A stretch of 64,000 nt of DNA. It comes from Chloroflexota bacterium (GTDB taxonomy: Bacteria > Chloroflexota > UBA6077 > SHYK01). A model generated the notes under the pieces. That model saw only the letters and a program-made list of their open reading frames with translations. It was not told where the DNA came from and made no database searches. The DNA is taken from assembly GCA_009692845.1 (NCBI GenBank), contig SHYK01000004.1, positions 62,001 through 126,000 on the forward strand, given 5' to 3'. A program made the translations under genes and the position numbers. Positions 8,331 to 15,764 of the stretch are shown piece after piece. How positions within the stretch are numbered: the stretch's first letter is position 1; each line of letters starts with the position of its first letter.

Positions 8331-8837
8331 ATGACAGATTCAGCTGACCTTGCCCTTACCCCGCTGTTGGCTAATGTCCCGACCGAGGACTGGGGCCAGG
8401 TGCTTGACCTGGCGGTGAGAGAGGAGCATCCCGGCGGCGAATTAGTGTTCCGCCAGGATGACCCGGCCAGTGACCTGCTGGTGTTGATTAGTGGATTTGT
8501 TAAGGTGAGCGTGCGAGGGCGCGCGAATGACGTCGAGTTGGCCGAGCTGGGTCCCGGATCGGTACTGGGCGAGATGGCTTTTCTCCTGGGTGGAACCCGG
8601 TCCGCCACCGTTCGTGCCATCGGCCCGATCGCTCTGCTGCGCTTCCCCAACGCCGCGTTTCAACAGATGCTCAACACTCGGACCCCCGCCGCCTTCCAGA
8701 TTCTCTTCAACATTGCATGCAGCGCAGCGAGCCGCCTTCGGGAGGCAGACCTTCTGGTCAGGGATCTGTCACTCCAGCCGCCCGCCAGCCCGGAGCTCCT
8801 AAACCTTCGGCGGCAACTGCTGAGAAACGGCGGGTGA
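8331..8837 (+). CDS. Cyclic nucleotide-binding domain protein 2
   Basis: A paralogue of the preceding gene, 7 bp downstream, 168 residues from ATG 8331 (MTDSADLALTPLL). It has a single cNMP-binding domain (LVFRQDDPASDLLVLISGFV, then ELGPGSVLGEMAFLLGG) and a C-terminal helix (RLREADLLVRDLSL) but no helix-turn-helix. It is therefore unlikely to be a CRP-type activator and more likely a sensor or adaptor. The open frame extends upstream to 8289, but that overlaps the previous gene and is not similar to the paralogue. Confidence 0.8.
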   Translation: MTDSADLALTPLLANVPTEDWGQVLDLAVREEHPGGELVFRQDDPASDLLVLISGFVKVSVRGRANDVELAELGPGSVLGEMAFLLGGTRSATVRAIGPIALLRFPNAAFQQMLNTRTPAAFQILFNIACSAASRLREADLLVRDLSLQPPASPELLNLRRQLLRNGG

Positions 8838-8927
8838 CTCGAATCGGTGGGCTGGACATTGGCTGCCATCAACATCTCGCTGACCGCCAATGCCCCCGCA
8901 GGCCCGACCGTTCTTCCGACTCTTAAG

Positions 8928-10508
8928 CTACGCAGAAGCAGTACGAACGACGACGGAGTGGAGCCCAGTAACCCCATCCGGCACCTCGTCGCGAACGACT
9001 GAGGTCTGCACGGCGCCGGTCCCGTCGGTGGCCCGAACCAGGATCCGGAAGCTGGCTCCAGGCTCCGGGGGAACCTCCCAAGGGAAGGCCCAAAGCACCC
9101 AGGTGTATGGGCTCAGGGGTGCCTTCAGCACGGCAGGCGCCCAGGATCGGCCGTCGTCGATGCTCACTTCGACCTGCTTGATGCCGCGGTCCCCGGCCAC
9201 GGCCACCCCGCCGACATAGTTTGGACCTGGGGGAAGGATAGAGCGGCCGCGAGGAAAGTCAATCCGAGAAGTCGTGTTCATCGTCGCGATGTCGCTCCAA
9301 CCCTGCTGCTGCCAGTAGCCCTTGTAGTCGTAGCCGACCACCTCGATCTTGGTGATCCACTTGACGTTCTTCATCCCGTAGAGGTCCGGCACGATCAGGC
9401 GAAGCGGAAAGCCGTGGGCTCGCGGAAGCGCCTGGCCGTTCATCTCGTAGGCAAGCATGCTCCCGGGCTCCATGGCCTTGGCAATCGGGATGCTCTCGGA
9501 GTAGTCGTCGGAGGCGCGCAGGATCACGTCAACCGCCCCTAGCTGAACGCCTGCTTGGCCCAGCAGAAAGGCCAACGGAACTCCCCGCCACTCGGCGGTG
9601 CTAATCAGACTGCCGCCTATCGTGTTGCTGATGCATTGCAAGGTCAGGAATTCGGTTTGGGATGGCAGCGCCTTGATCTGGTCGTAGGTCAGACTCAACG
9701 AACGTCGTACATCGCCGCCAACTTCCAATCGCCAGGCAGTGACGTCGACTTCGGGGTCCCGAAAAACATTCTTCGATACCACGTAGAACCGATCGATGGG
9801 AGTGATCTCCGGGGATAGGCCCGGGATGCCCGCCGCCAGCGCGCGATCGAGAGTTGGTGCTTCCTGGATACCCGCCCGGGTCGCCACGACTTCGCTAGAA
9901 AGGGTCGCGTCGTCGACTTCCAGGTTCGAGCGGTCGGCCAACCACCGGATGGCCTGCACTCCGGCCACCAGGCCGGCCCCGACCAGCAGACCGTTCCGCA
10001 ACAGGGCTCGACGGGCTGCAGCGTCTTCCTCAGCGAAGAGGCCGATCGGGGACAGGTACCGCGTGAGCCCCTGGCTCACCAGCGTGAAGACCATGCTCCC
10101 GACCACTAGGTCCTGCACGGTGACGGACGCCCCGCCCTGCGAGGCGGACCCGAGAACACCGGCCCCTACCAACGGGAAGCCAACCAAGCCAACGATAGTG
10201 GCGGCAATTAGGAGCGCGGCAATACGCTCAGCTCCGGAAGTGCCCCGACCCGAGGCTCGGCCGCCGATGAGCGCGCCTAGCAGAGCCTGGCCGAGGAGCA
10301 CTGAGGCAAACAGCAGATGCTTGGCGCTGTCCGCAAAGGCGTGGATCATTCCCTCAATTACGGACAGGGGAATGATACTCGCAATGGCTTGAGCCAGAGT
10401 CTCGGAAAGACTTGGCCGCCCGAGCATTTGGGCCAGCAGCAGAATGGCGGCCGACGCGATCGCCGCCGAGAGCAACCCGGCTAGAGCGTCAGCATTCTTC
10501 GGTGACAT
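8928..10508 (-). CDS. Membrane-anchored molybdopterin oxidoreductase, sulfite-oxidase/YedY-like
   Basis: About 526 residues from ATG 10508. The first 220 residues hold about five to six hydrophobic helices (AGLLSAAIASAAILLLAQML, AALLIAATIVGLVGFPLVGA and others). The rest is a sulfite-oxidase-type Moco domain with the cofactor Cys in LQCISNTIGG, RAHGFPLRLIVPDLYGMKNV, and a C-terminal Ig-like dimerisation domain (WVLWAFPWEVPPEPG). Such proteins bind molybdopterin and oxidise or reduce small substrates outside the membrane; the substrate is unknown. The frame is open to 10580, but that would overlap the divergent HNH gene, so the shorter start is preferred. The membrane part is not seen in plain YedY (MsrP). 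Confidence 0.85.
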   Translation of the reverse strand: MSPKNADALAGLLSAAIASAAILLLAQMLGRPSLSETLAQAIASIIPLSVIEGMIHAFADSAKHLLFASVLLGQALLGALIGGRASGRGTSGAERIAALLIAATIVGLVGFPLVGAGVLGSASQGGASVTVQDLVVGSMVFTLVSQGLTRYLSPIGLFAEEDAAARRALLRNGLLVGAGLVAGVQAIRWLADRSNLEVDDATLSSEVVATRAGIQEAPTLDRALAAGIPGLSPEITPIDRFYVVSKNVFRDPEVDVTAWRLEVGGDVRRSLSLTYDQIKALPSQTEFLTLQCISNTIGGSLISTAEWRGVPLAFLLGQAGVQLGAVDVILRASDDYSESIPIAKAMEPGSMLAYEMNGQALPRAHGFPLRLIVPDLYGMKNVKWITKIEVVGYDYKGYWQQQGWSDIATMNTTSRIDFPRGRSILPPGPNYVGGVAVAGDRGIKQVEVSIDDGRSWAPAVLKAPLSPYTWVLWAFPWEVPPEPGASFRILVRATDGTGAVQTSVVRDEVPDGVTGLHSVVVRTASA

Positions 10509-10521
10509 CGCGAGGCCATGA

Positions 10522-10527
10522 TACAAT
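10522..10527 (+). promoter_or_regulatory. Putative -10 box for the HNH gene
   Basis: TACAAT lies 30 bp before the GTG start of the HNH gene, between the divergent genes. No good -35 at 17 bp is visible, so this is weak support. Confidence 0.3.
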
Positions 10528-10557
10528 CGAGCGATCTCGACGTTTCGGACTCGTTGC

Positions 10558-11067
10558 GTGGGCGCAGTCCTCGTGCTCAATCAAAATTACGAACCCCTCA
10601 ACGTTTGTGCTGCGCGCCGCGCCATCGTCCTCGTTGATCTAGGCAAAGCCGAGGTCCTCGAAGTCGACGGGCTGGTTTTCCGGTCTCCCAGTCGCGAAAT
10701 CCGGGTCCCCGCAGTAATCCGGCTCCAGCGCCTGGTCAAACGACCGCGCCCGCGAGTGCGATTGAGCCGCCGTGAAGTGTTCGTCCGCGATCAGTTCACC
10801 TGTCAGTACTGTGGGCTCAGCACCAAGGACCTGACCGTTGACCACGTGATTCCGCGCCACCGAGGCGGGCCGCACACCTGGAGCAACGTCGTGAGCGCCT
10901 GTCATTCGTGCAACCATCGCAAGGGCGGTCGAAGCACGGAGGAAGCCCAGATGTGGCTCCCCAAAGGACCGGTCGAGCCTAGAGCGACTCCCCGCTACCT
11001 TTTCGGTCAGTACGTCGGGATCAACTCGACCTGGGACAAGTTCCTCCTCCCCCTAGGCGACGACTAG
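10558..11067 (+). CDS. HNH endonuclease family protein
   Basis: 169 residues. The N-terminal half (VLVLNQNYEPLNVCAARRAI) and the C-terminal HNH zinc-finger nuclease (CQYCGLSTKDLTVDHVIPRH, then CHSCNHRKGGR) are exactly the architecture of the very common chromosomal HNH proteins that start with VLVLNQNYEPL. The two CxxC pairs should hold a structural zinc; His in DHVIPR is the expected catalytic residue. The function of this chromosomal group is not established. The start is a GTG at 10558. Confidence 0.92.
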   Translation: MGAVLVLNQNYEPLNVCAARRAIVLVDLGKAEVLEVDGLVFRSPSREIRVPAVIRLQRLVKRPRPRVRLSRREVFVRDQFTCQYCGLSTKDLTVDHVIPRHRGGPHTWSNVVSACHSCNHRKGGRSTEEAQMWLPKGPVEPRATPRYLFGQYVGINSTWDKFLLPLGDD

Positions 11068-11072
11068 GAAGA

Positions 11073-11102
11073 GGAAGGCCTATTCGCCGAGCAAGGCCTT
11101 CC
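11073..11102. terminator. Inverted repeat between convergent genes
   Basis: GGAAGGCCT (11073-11081) and its exact complement (11094-11102) form a 9-bp stem with a 12-base loop. It lies just after the HNH stop and overlaps the last codons of the convergent trkA-like gene. There is no T-tract, so termination is only probable. Confidence 0.4.
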
Positions 11103-11739
11103 GCAGAGGACCTTCGTTTTCGGAGGTAGTGAAAGCGATCAGCGCATCTCCGATGAGTATCGGTGTATCAGGTTCGGGGAAGATCACGGCGTCGTCGCGC
11201 AGGATCACTGCGATGGTGCATGGCTTGGGTAAAGCGACATCGCGGAGCCGACGGCCGGCGATGGTGGATCCCTCTTCGACGATCGCCTCCACGACCTCGA
11301 CATCGGTGTGGCGGAGGCGAAGCAAAGGTATCAAGTGCTGGCGGGGAAGCTCCTGCTCGATGACGGAGAGCACGACGTCGGTCGCGCTCACCGTGTCGTC
11401 TATACCGAGCTTATGAAAGATCTCAGCATTCTTCGGGTTATTAATCCGGGCGATCACCCGACTGGCGTGGAAACGGGCCTTCGCGACCTGACAAATGACC
11501 AGATTGTCCTCATCGTCGCCGGTCACCGCGCAAACCAGATCAGCGCGTTCAGCGCCAGCGTCTCGAAGAACGCGAGCTTCATCGGCGGGGCCGCACATGA
11601 CAATGCTGCCCAGTTGGGCTTCTATCTCGGCCGCTCGGCGGGCATCCGACTCCACAACGAGCACTTCGTGTCCGTGCTCGACGAGCTCTTTAGCCAGATA
11701 GAAACCGACTTTGCCGCCACCCGCAACGATTACATACAC
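11080..11739 (-). CDS. TrkA family potassium uptake regulatory protein
   Basis: 219 residues with an N-terminal RCK/TrkA-N Rossmann fold (VIVAGGGKVGFYLAKELVE, acidic VVESD at the end of strand 2) that binds NAD(H) or adenine nucleotides, and a C-terminal RCK-C domain (EEGSTIAGRRLRDVALPKPC to IGDALIAFTT). Such cytoplasmic subunits gate TrkH/KtrB-type K+ transporters. The adjacent upstream gene encodes a second TrkA-N protein, an arrangement known as paired CeoB/CeoC. No membrane subunit is in the window. Confidence 0.9.
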   Translation of the reverse strand: MYVIVAGGGKVGFYLAKELVEHGHEVLVVESDARRAAEIEAQLGSIVMCGPADEARVLRDAGAERADLVCAVTGDDEDNLVICQVAKARFHASRVIARINNPKNAEIFHKLGIDDTVSATDVVLSVIEQELPRQHLIPLLRLRHTDVEVVEAIVEEGSTIAGRRLRDVALPKPCTIAVILRDDAVIFPEPDTPILIGDALIAFTTSENEGPLRKALLGE

Positions 11740-11772
11740 AGGGTATCCATCCAGACTATTGGCCGTTCACAA

Positions 11773-12207
11773 TCACGCCCGGTCAACGGCAAGCCCCTCC
11801 TGCACAAGGTCGGGGTCCAACACCTCGATGAACCGATCCGCCGCGATGACTGTCGAGCTTATCGCCTCCAAACCCAGCGCCTTGAACGTATCCTGGCGGA
11901 GTGGATCGTAGATCCGCGTGACCACTTTAGAGACATTGAAAATGTGCTGGGCGATCTGGGAGGCCATGATGTTCCGGTTGTCGCCCTGAGTGCAGGCCAG
12001 AAAAGCATCGGCGCGTTCGATTCCAATCCGACGCAGCACGTCCATGTCGATCCCATTTCCGACAACCGTAGTTCCGCCGAAATCAGCGTCGAGCCGATCG
12101 AAGGCGCTGGCATTCACGTCCAGTATGAGCACCTCATGCCCACCCCGAGACATGGCTGAAGCGACTCGGGCACCCACCCGGCCGCAGCCCATGATGATCA
12201 CAAACAT
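11773..12207 (-). CDS. TrkA-N domain potassium uptake protein
   Basis: 144 residues forming one TrkA-N/RCK-N Rossmann domain: IIMGCGRVGARVASAMSRGG, acidic strand end LILDVN, and GNGIDMDVLRRIGIERADAF. It lacks the C-terminal RCK-C domain that its downstream neighbour has. It is 33 bp upstream of that gene and very probably co-transcribed, so the two may form a hetero-oligomeric gating ring. Confidence 0.88.
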   Translation of the reverse strand: MFVIIMGCGRVGARVASAMSRGGHEVLILDVNASAFDRLDADFGGTTVVGNGIDMDVLRRIGIERADAFLACTQGDNRNIMASQIAQHIFNVSKVVTRIYDPLRQDTFKALGLEAISSTVIAADRFIEVLDPDLVQEGLAVDRA

Positions 12208-12337
12208 TCCCTACTCCATGCCCCCGACCAGAGTATCCCATTAACCGGGAGGTCGGATCGCCCGCGGGTAAAAATAGGCAAGCGCCTGACGCCAACTTGT
12301 TGAAAAACAAATGTCCCGCTCTGCCACCCACCGCAGC

Positions 12338-12781
12338 CTAGCGCCCGGATCGGTCGCCGATTTGCTCTCGGCACACCCAGACCTCGCAGGGTGCGTTCTT
12401 GAGCACGTACGGAACCGTTCTGCCGAGGTCAAATTCTCCAAACTTGCGGCGGTACGAGATTCCGAGCAGGATCAGATCGACGTTTGCTTCAACCGCTTCT
12501 TCAACGATAGCCGTGCCGACATCCCGGGCCTGAAGAATTTCGGTCTCGACCTCCTGGTCCCATTCCTCCGCCGCGTGCTCCACGCCATCCAGAACCACAT
12601 CCGCTTCCTGTCGCTCGGAGGGGAGGTCGGCATCCAGGGGCAAAGTTCTCCGGACCTCGATGACATAGATGGCGTAGACCTGCCCTTTTGAGCGTTTCGC
12701 CAGCTGGGAGGCCAAGGCTACAACGGTAGCGTCCTGCGGCCCGCCGTTCACTGGCACGAGAATTTTCTTCGGGTTGAACAT
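12338..12781 (-). CDS. Universal stress protein (UspA family)
   Basis: About 147 residues from ATG 12781 (MFNPKKILVPVNGGPQD). It has the UspA alpha/beta fold start KILVPVNG, central VDLILLGISYRRKFGEFDLG and ending VPYVLKNAPCEVWVCRE. The usual nucleotide-binding G-2X-G-9X-GS/T motif is altered here (GISYRRKFGEFDLGRT), so ATP binding is uncertain. A TTG at 12799 would add six residues. Function unknown beyond family. Confidence 0.85.
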   Translation of the reverse strand: MFNPKKILVPVNGGPQDATVVALASQLAKRSKGQVYAIYVIEVRRTLPLDADLPSERQEADVVLDGVEHAAEEWDQEVETEILQARDVGTAIVEEAVEANVDLILLGISYRRKFGEFDLGRTVPYVLKNAPCEVWVCREQIGDRSGR

Positions 12782-13002
12782 GTGGCGAGCCAAGTGCAAA
12801 TTACGCGAATCAGCGGAGTTGGCCAGTCAGTGACCAAAAGAGGGACAGCCTGCGCCAGGCCGAGTCGATTCTACGCTCGGGCCAAATGCCTGTCAACGAT
12901 CCCGGTCAACCGCCCACGAGCTTTCCACTACAGTGGGACAAAAGTCCCGTGGATGCGACGACGACGGTCGATGCGGTAGCCTCGCACCGGTGCTGGAGAA
13001 CC

Positions 13003-13431
13003 ATGATTCTTCTCGTTTCTCTGCTGATGGCGTTGGCCGTGGCTCCAGCACCAGCTGTCTTTCTCGGGACGATGTTCAGCCCGGACGAGTTCAATGGAGG
13101 GCTGACTTTGGCTTTTTTCGGAGTCAGTGTCCTCCCGCTGTGGGTCTTCTTTGCCCGTGCAAGCCGGGGTCCGACGGCGGCCTTCCGCCGCGGCTTGCTG
13201 ATCCTCGTCATGGAGGCCTTCGTCCTTCCGTTGGTGGCTTACCTCTGGGGACCAACGGAAGGCCTCGTGCAAGGAGCTGGTCCCGGCATCCCGGGCGGCC
13301 TACCGAATGGAGTAGGCAGCCAGGCATTTACTTCAGTCGGGTCGGTCATCGCACTGATTGTTGGGGTGCCAGCCATGGTTCTGTATTTCGTCACCAAACC
13401 CGTTGTGAAAAGCGGAGCCGACCGCGATTGA
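13003..13431 (+). CDS. Small integral membrane protein, unknown
   Basis: 142 residues from ATG 13003 with a GGAG site 5 bp upstream. Four hydrophobic segments are visible: MILLVSLLMALAVAPAPAVF, LTLAFFGVSVLPLWVFFA, LLILVMEAFVLPLVAYL and SVIALIVGVPAMVLYFVT. A Gly/Pro-rich loop (QGAGPGIPGGLPNG) precedes the last helix. I do not recognise the family. The open frame extends to 12886, but that part is not protein-like. Confidence 0.7.
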   Translation: MILLVSLLMALAVAPAPAVFLGTMFSPDEFNGGLTLAFFGVSVLPLWVFFARASRGPTAAFRRGLLILVMEAFVLPLVAYLWGPTEGLVQGAGPGIPGGLPNGVGSQAFTSVGSVIALIVGVPAMVLYFVTKPVVKSGADRD

Positions 13432-13492
13432 GCCTCCGATTTGGGAAGCGACGGCAAGAGTCTCCAACCCATGAGGCACGGTGGTGACCTGC

Positions 13493-13498
13493 TAGAAT
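13493..13498 (+). promoter_or_regulatory. -10 box of the SRP RNA gene
   Basis: TAGAAT seven bases before the predicted 5' end of the SRP RNA. The -35 region is not clear. Confidence 0.5.
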
Positions 13499-13504
13499 CT
13501 GCGG

Positions 13505-13777
13505 CGGCCGTGCTAAGCGGGGAGCTAGCGGTGCCCTGTACCCGCAATCCGCTATAGCGGGGCAGAATTCCCGCCCGAGGTCGCACGTTGTTCGGTCCGT
13601 TATCGGCCAGGCGGTGTCGATAGCTCGGTCCTGCGCGGCGGAGAGCTGTGAACCCCGCCAGGTCCGGAAGGAAGCAACGGTAAGCGGTGTCCTCCGGGTG
13701 CCGCAGGGGTGCCGGGCTGGAGCAGGCCAGCCGGGGAGGCGCGGGGAACGTGCCGATCGACGGTGGGTGCACGGCCG
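13505..13777 (+). ncRNA. ffs: Large bacterial SRP RNA (6S-type scRNA with Alu domain)
   Basis: About 273 nt. The 5' part (GTGCTAAGCGGGGAG, then GGTGCCCTGTACCCGC) matches the Alu domain of Bacillus-type scRNA. The apical SRP54/Ffh-binding hairpin is unmistakable (CCAGGTCCGGAAGGAAGCA at about 13658-13676), as is the closing GGTGCCGCAGG stem partner. Ends are set by the terminal pairing CGGCCGTGC (13505-13513) with GCACGGCCG (13769-13777). With the Ffh protein it targets membrane proteins co-translationally. The long form with an Alu domain is known from Bacilli and several other phyla, not from enterobacteria. Confidence 0.92.
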
Positions 13778-13847
13778 TATTCTTGCTCCCTTGACCGATC
13801 ACTCACCCGCCGAGGGGTGATGTCCGGACGGCAAGGAGCTTCTTCAC

Positions 13848-14717
13848 TTGAGCAAGATCCCCACCTTGCCTCCAGGCGCTGACTGGCCCGGCCCGAGCCG
13901 CCAGCTGCACGACCTCAGCCTGCGGCCAAAACGGAGGCTTTCCCAATCATTCTTGACCTCCCGGGCCATCGCCGCCGCGATGGTCGAGGCAGCCGAGGTG
14001 GGTCCCGCCGATGTCGTCCTGGAAGTCGGACCCGGGCTGGGGATCCTCACCCGCGAGCTGCTCGGGGCAGCCGGAAAAGTCGTCAGCGTTGAAATCGATC
14101 CCCAGTTAGCTGCTGCGCTGCCCGGAGCCCTCGATTCTCCAGAGAACCTTCAGGTGGTGGTGGGTGACGCCACCCGCCTCGATTTCGGCATTTTTCTCGT
14201 CGATCCCTATCTGGCCGTCGCGAGTCTTCCCTACCACGTCGCGACCCCGATCCTGTTCAGGTGGGGGTTTGAGCTGCCGCGCCCTGAGCGCATCGTGGTG
14301 ATGCTCCAGGAGGAAGTGGCGCGCAGGATCGTCGCAGCACCCGGCGCCATGAATTTTCTCGCGGTGGCGCTTAGCACTGTGGCCTCGGCCCGGATCGTCC
14401 GCCGGGTGCCGCCCGGCGCCTTCTTCCCGGTGCCGAAAGTACACTCTGCGATCGTTCGCCTCGATATCCGCGAGACTGGCGCTGTCGCCTTCGATCGAGC
14501 CCAGCACCTCGTGACCTTCCTCCGGGCTGGATTTACCCAGCCGCGCCGCCAACTCCACAATTCGCTGGCGCTGGGTCTGGGAAAGCCAAGCGACGCGGTA
14601 CACCTGCTCGTGACGGCCGAGGGGTTCGACCCGACTCGTCGCCCTTCGGAGCTTTCGCTGGAGGAGTGGGTCGTCCTCTACAAATCAGCTCTCAACGCGG
14701 GTTGGCTCGCGGCGTGA
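13848..14717 (+). CDS. rsmA: 16S rRNA (A1518/A1519) dimethyltransferase
   Basis: KsgA/RsmA dimethylates two adjacent adenines near the 3' end of 16S rRNA, using SAM, late in 30S assembly. 289 residues: the RRLSQSFL N-motif, SAM-binding VLEVGPGLGILTREL, acidic VSVEIDP, VVVGDATRLDF and ASLPYHVATPIL. The catalytic motif IV reads SLPY instead of the common NLPY/NIPY. The FFPVPKVHSAIVRL segment before the C-terminal helical domain is typical. The TTG start at 13848 has an AAGGAG site about 10 bp upstream. The stop overlaps the ispE start. Confidence 0.93.
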   Translation: MSKIPTLPPGADWPGPSRQLHDLSLRPKRRLSQSFLTSRAIAAAMVEAAEVGPADVVLEVGPGLGILTRELLGAAGKVVSVEIDPQLAAALPGALDSPENLQVVVGDATRLDFGIFLVDPYLAVASLPYHVATPILFRWGFELPRPERIVVMLQEEVARRIVAAPGAMNFLAVALSTVASARIVRRVPPGAFFPVPKVHSAIVRLDIRETGAVAFDRAQHLVTFLRAGFTQPRRQLHNSLALGLGKPSDAVHLLVTAEGFDPTRRPSELSLEEWVVLYKSALNAGWLAA

Positions 14718-15607
14718 ATTCATCCGCCCCCCGGATGAGAATCCGTGCCTACGCCAAGATCAATCTCGGTTTCGAGGTGCTCGGCCGGCGTTCCGACGGA
14801 CTGCATGAGGTCGCGACGATTCTTCAGACCATCGATCTGGCCGATAGCGTGACTCTGAGCCCCAGCGATCGGATCACTCTCCACTGCCCGGGAATGGAGG
14901 TTCGGCCCGACAACCTCATTCTGCAGGCGGCTTACCTCATGAAGGAGCGGGCCGGCGTGTCGGAGGGCGTCGCCATCCGCTGTATCAAGCGTATTCCAGT
15001 CGGCAGCGGGCTCGCTGGGGGCAGTGCCGATGCCGCCGCGGTACTTTGCGGCCTGTGGAGCTACTGGGACGTTCGGTTGGATCAGGCGACCGTCTACGAC
15101 GTCGCTGGCCAACTCGGAGCCGACGTGCCATTTTGCCTGGCCGGCGGCACCGCCCTGGCCACCGGGGACGGTCGCCAGCTGGAGTTGCTCCCAGACGCGC
15201 CTCCGCATTGGGTAGTGCTCGTACCCTTGGGCAGTACCGATCCCGAAAAGACCGGCCACATGTACCGCCACCTCACCAAAGCTGATTGGTCCAGTGGGGA
15301 AGCCGTGCATCGTCAAGCTCAGGCACTTCAGGAAGGCCGGATCGATTACGGGTGCCTTCGGTCGGCGTTCGCCGCGACGGCTCGCGAAACGTGGCCCGAG
15401 GTCAATCGAGCGCTGGCCAGCTTAGAAGCATCCGGCGCGCTGGCAGCGTGCGTCTCCGGCGCCGGCCCCTCATGCTTTGGGCTTTTTCGTACGCGGGGAG
15501 AAGCGGTCCGGGCACGGAACCGCCTGGTAGCCCAAGGGTGTCCAGGGATGGTGCACCGCTTTGTGACCGCCGCCGATTGCCGAAGCCGACCTGCTCCACC
15601 TGTTTGA
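14714..15607 (+). CDS. ispE: 4-diphosphocytidyl-2-C-methyl-D-erythritol kinase
   Basis: GHMP kinase that phosphorylates CDP-ME in the MEP (non-mevalonate) isoprenoid pathway. Motifs: AYAKINLGFEVLG at the N-terminus, the ATP-binding PVGSGLAGGSADAAAV at about residue 100, and the C-terminal VSGAGPSCFGLF. The GTG at 14714 overlaps the rsmA stop as GTGA, giving 297 residues; an ATG at 14735 (MRIRAYAKINL) is the alternative and fits many homologues. rsmA-ispE is a common pairing. The isoprenoid pathway link is notable beside the broken idi gene, since the MEP route makes both IPP and DMAPP and does not strictly need Idi. Confidence 0.93.
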   Translation: MNSSAPRMRIRAYAKINLGFEVLGRRSDGLHEVATILQTIDLADSVTLSPSDRITLHCPGMEVRPDNLILQAAYLMKERAGVSEGVAIRCIKRIPVGSGLAGGSADAAAVLCGLWSYWDVRLDQATVYDVAGQLGADVPFCLAGGTALATGDGRQLELLPDAPPHWVVLVPLGSTDPEKTGHMYRHLTKADWSSGEAVHRQAQALQEGRIDYGCLRSAFAATARETWPEVNRALASLEASGALAACVSGAGPSCFGLFRTRGEAVRARNRLVAQGCPGMVHRFVTAADCRSRPAPPV

Positions 15608-15633
15608 CACCCCGTTTGGAGCGCGGCTAGTAT
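15604..15633 (+). promoter_or_regulatory. Sigma-70-type promoter for tRNA-Gln
   Basis: TTGACA (15604-15609), an 18-bp spacer and TAGTAT (15628-15633), 22 bp before the tRNA. The -35 overlaps the ispE stop codon. It could also drive glmU-prs downstream. Confidence 0.75.
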
Positions 15634-15655
15634 CCTGAGACTTGGGGCCATGCCT

Positions 15656-15726
15656 TGCGGTGTAGTGAAACGGTATCACAGAGGACTTTGGATCCTTTGT
15701 TCCAGGTTCGAATCCTGGCACCGCAG
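15656..15726 (+). tRNA. tRNA-Gln (anticodon TTG)
   Basis: A 71-nt cloverleaf with acceptor TGCGGTG/CACCGCA, anticodon loop CTTTGGA (anticodon TTG) and T-arm GTTCGAATC. The first acceptor pair is T-A, typical of tRNA-Gln. CCA is not encoded. Confidence 0.95.
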
Positions 15727-15764
15727 CCGTTCCGCACTGACCCGGGCCGCTCGCCCTCGCGGCC

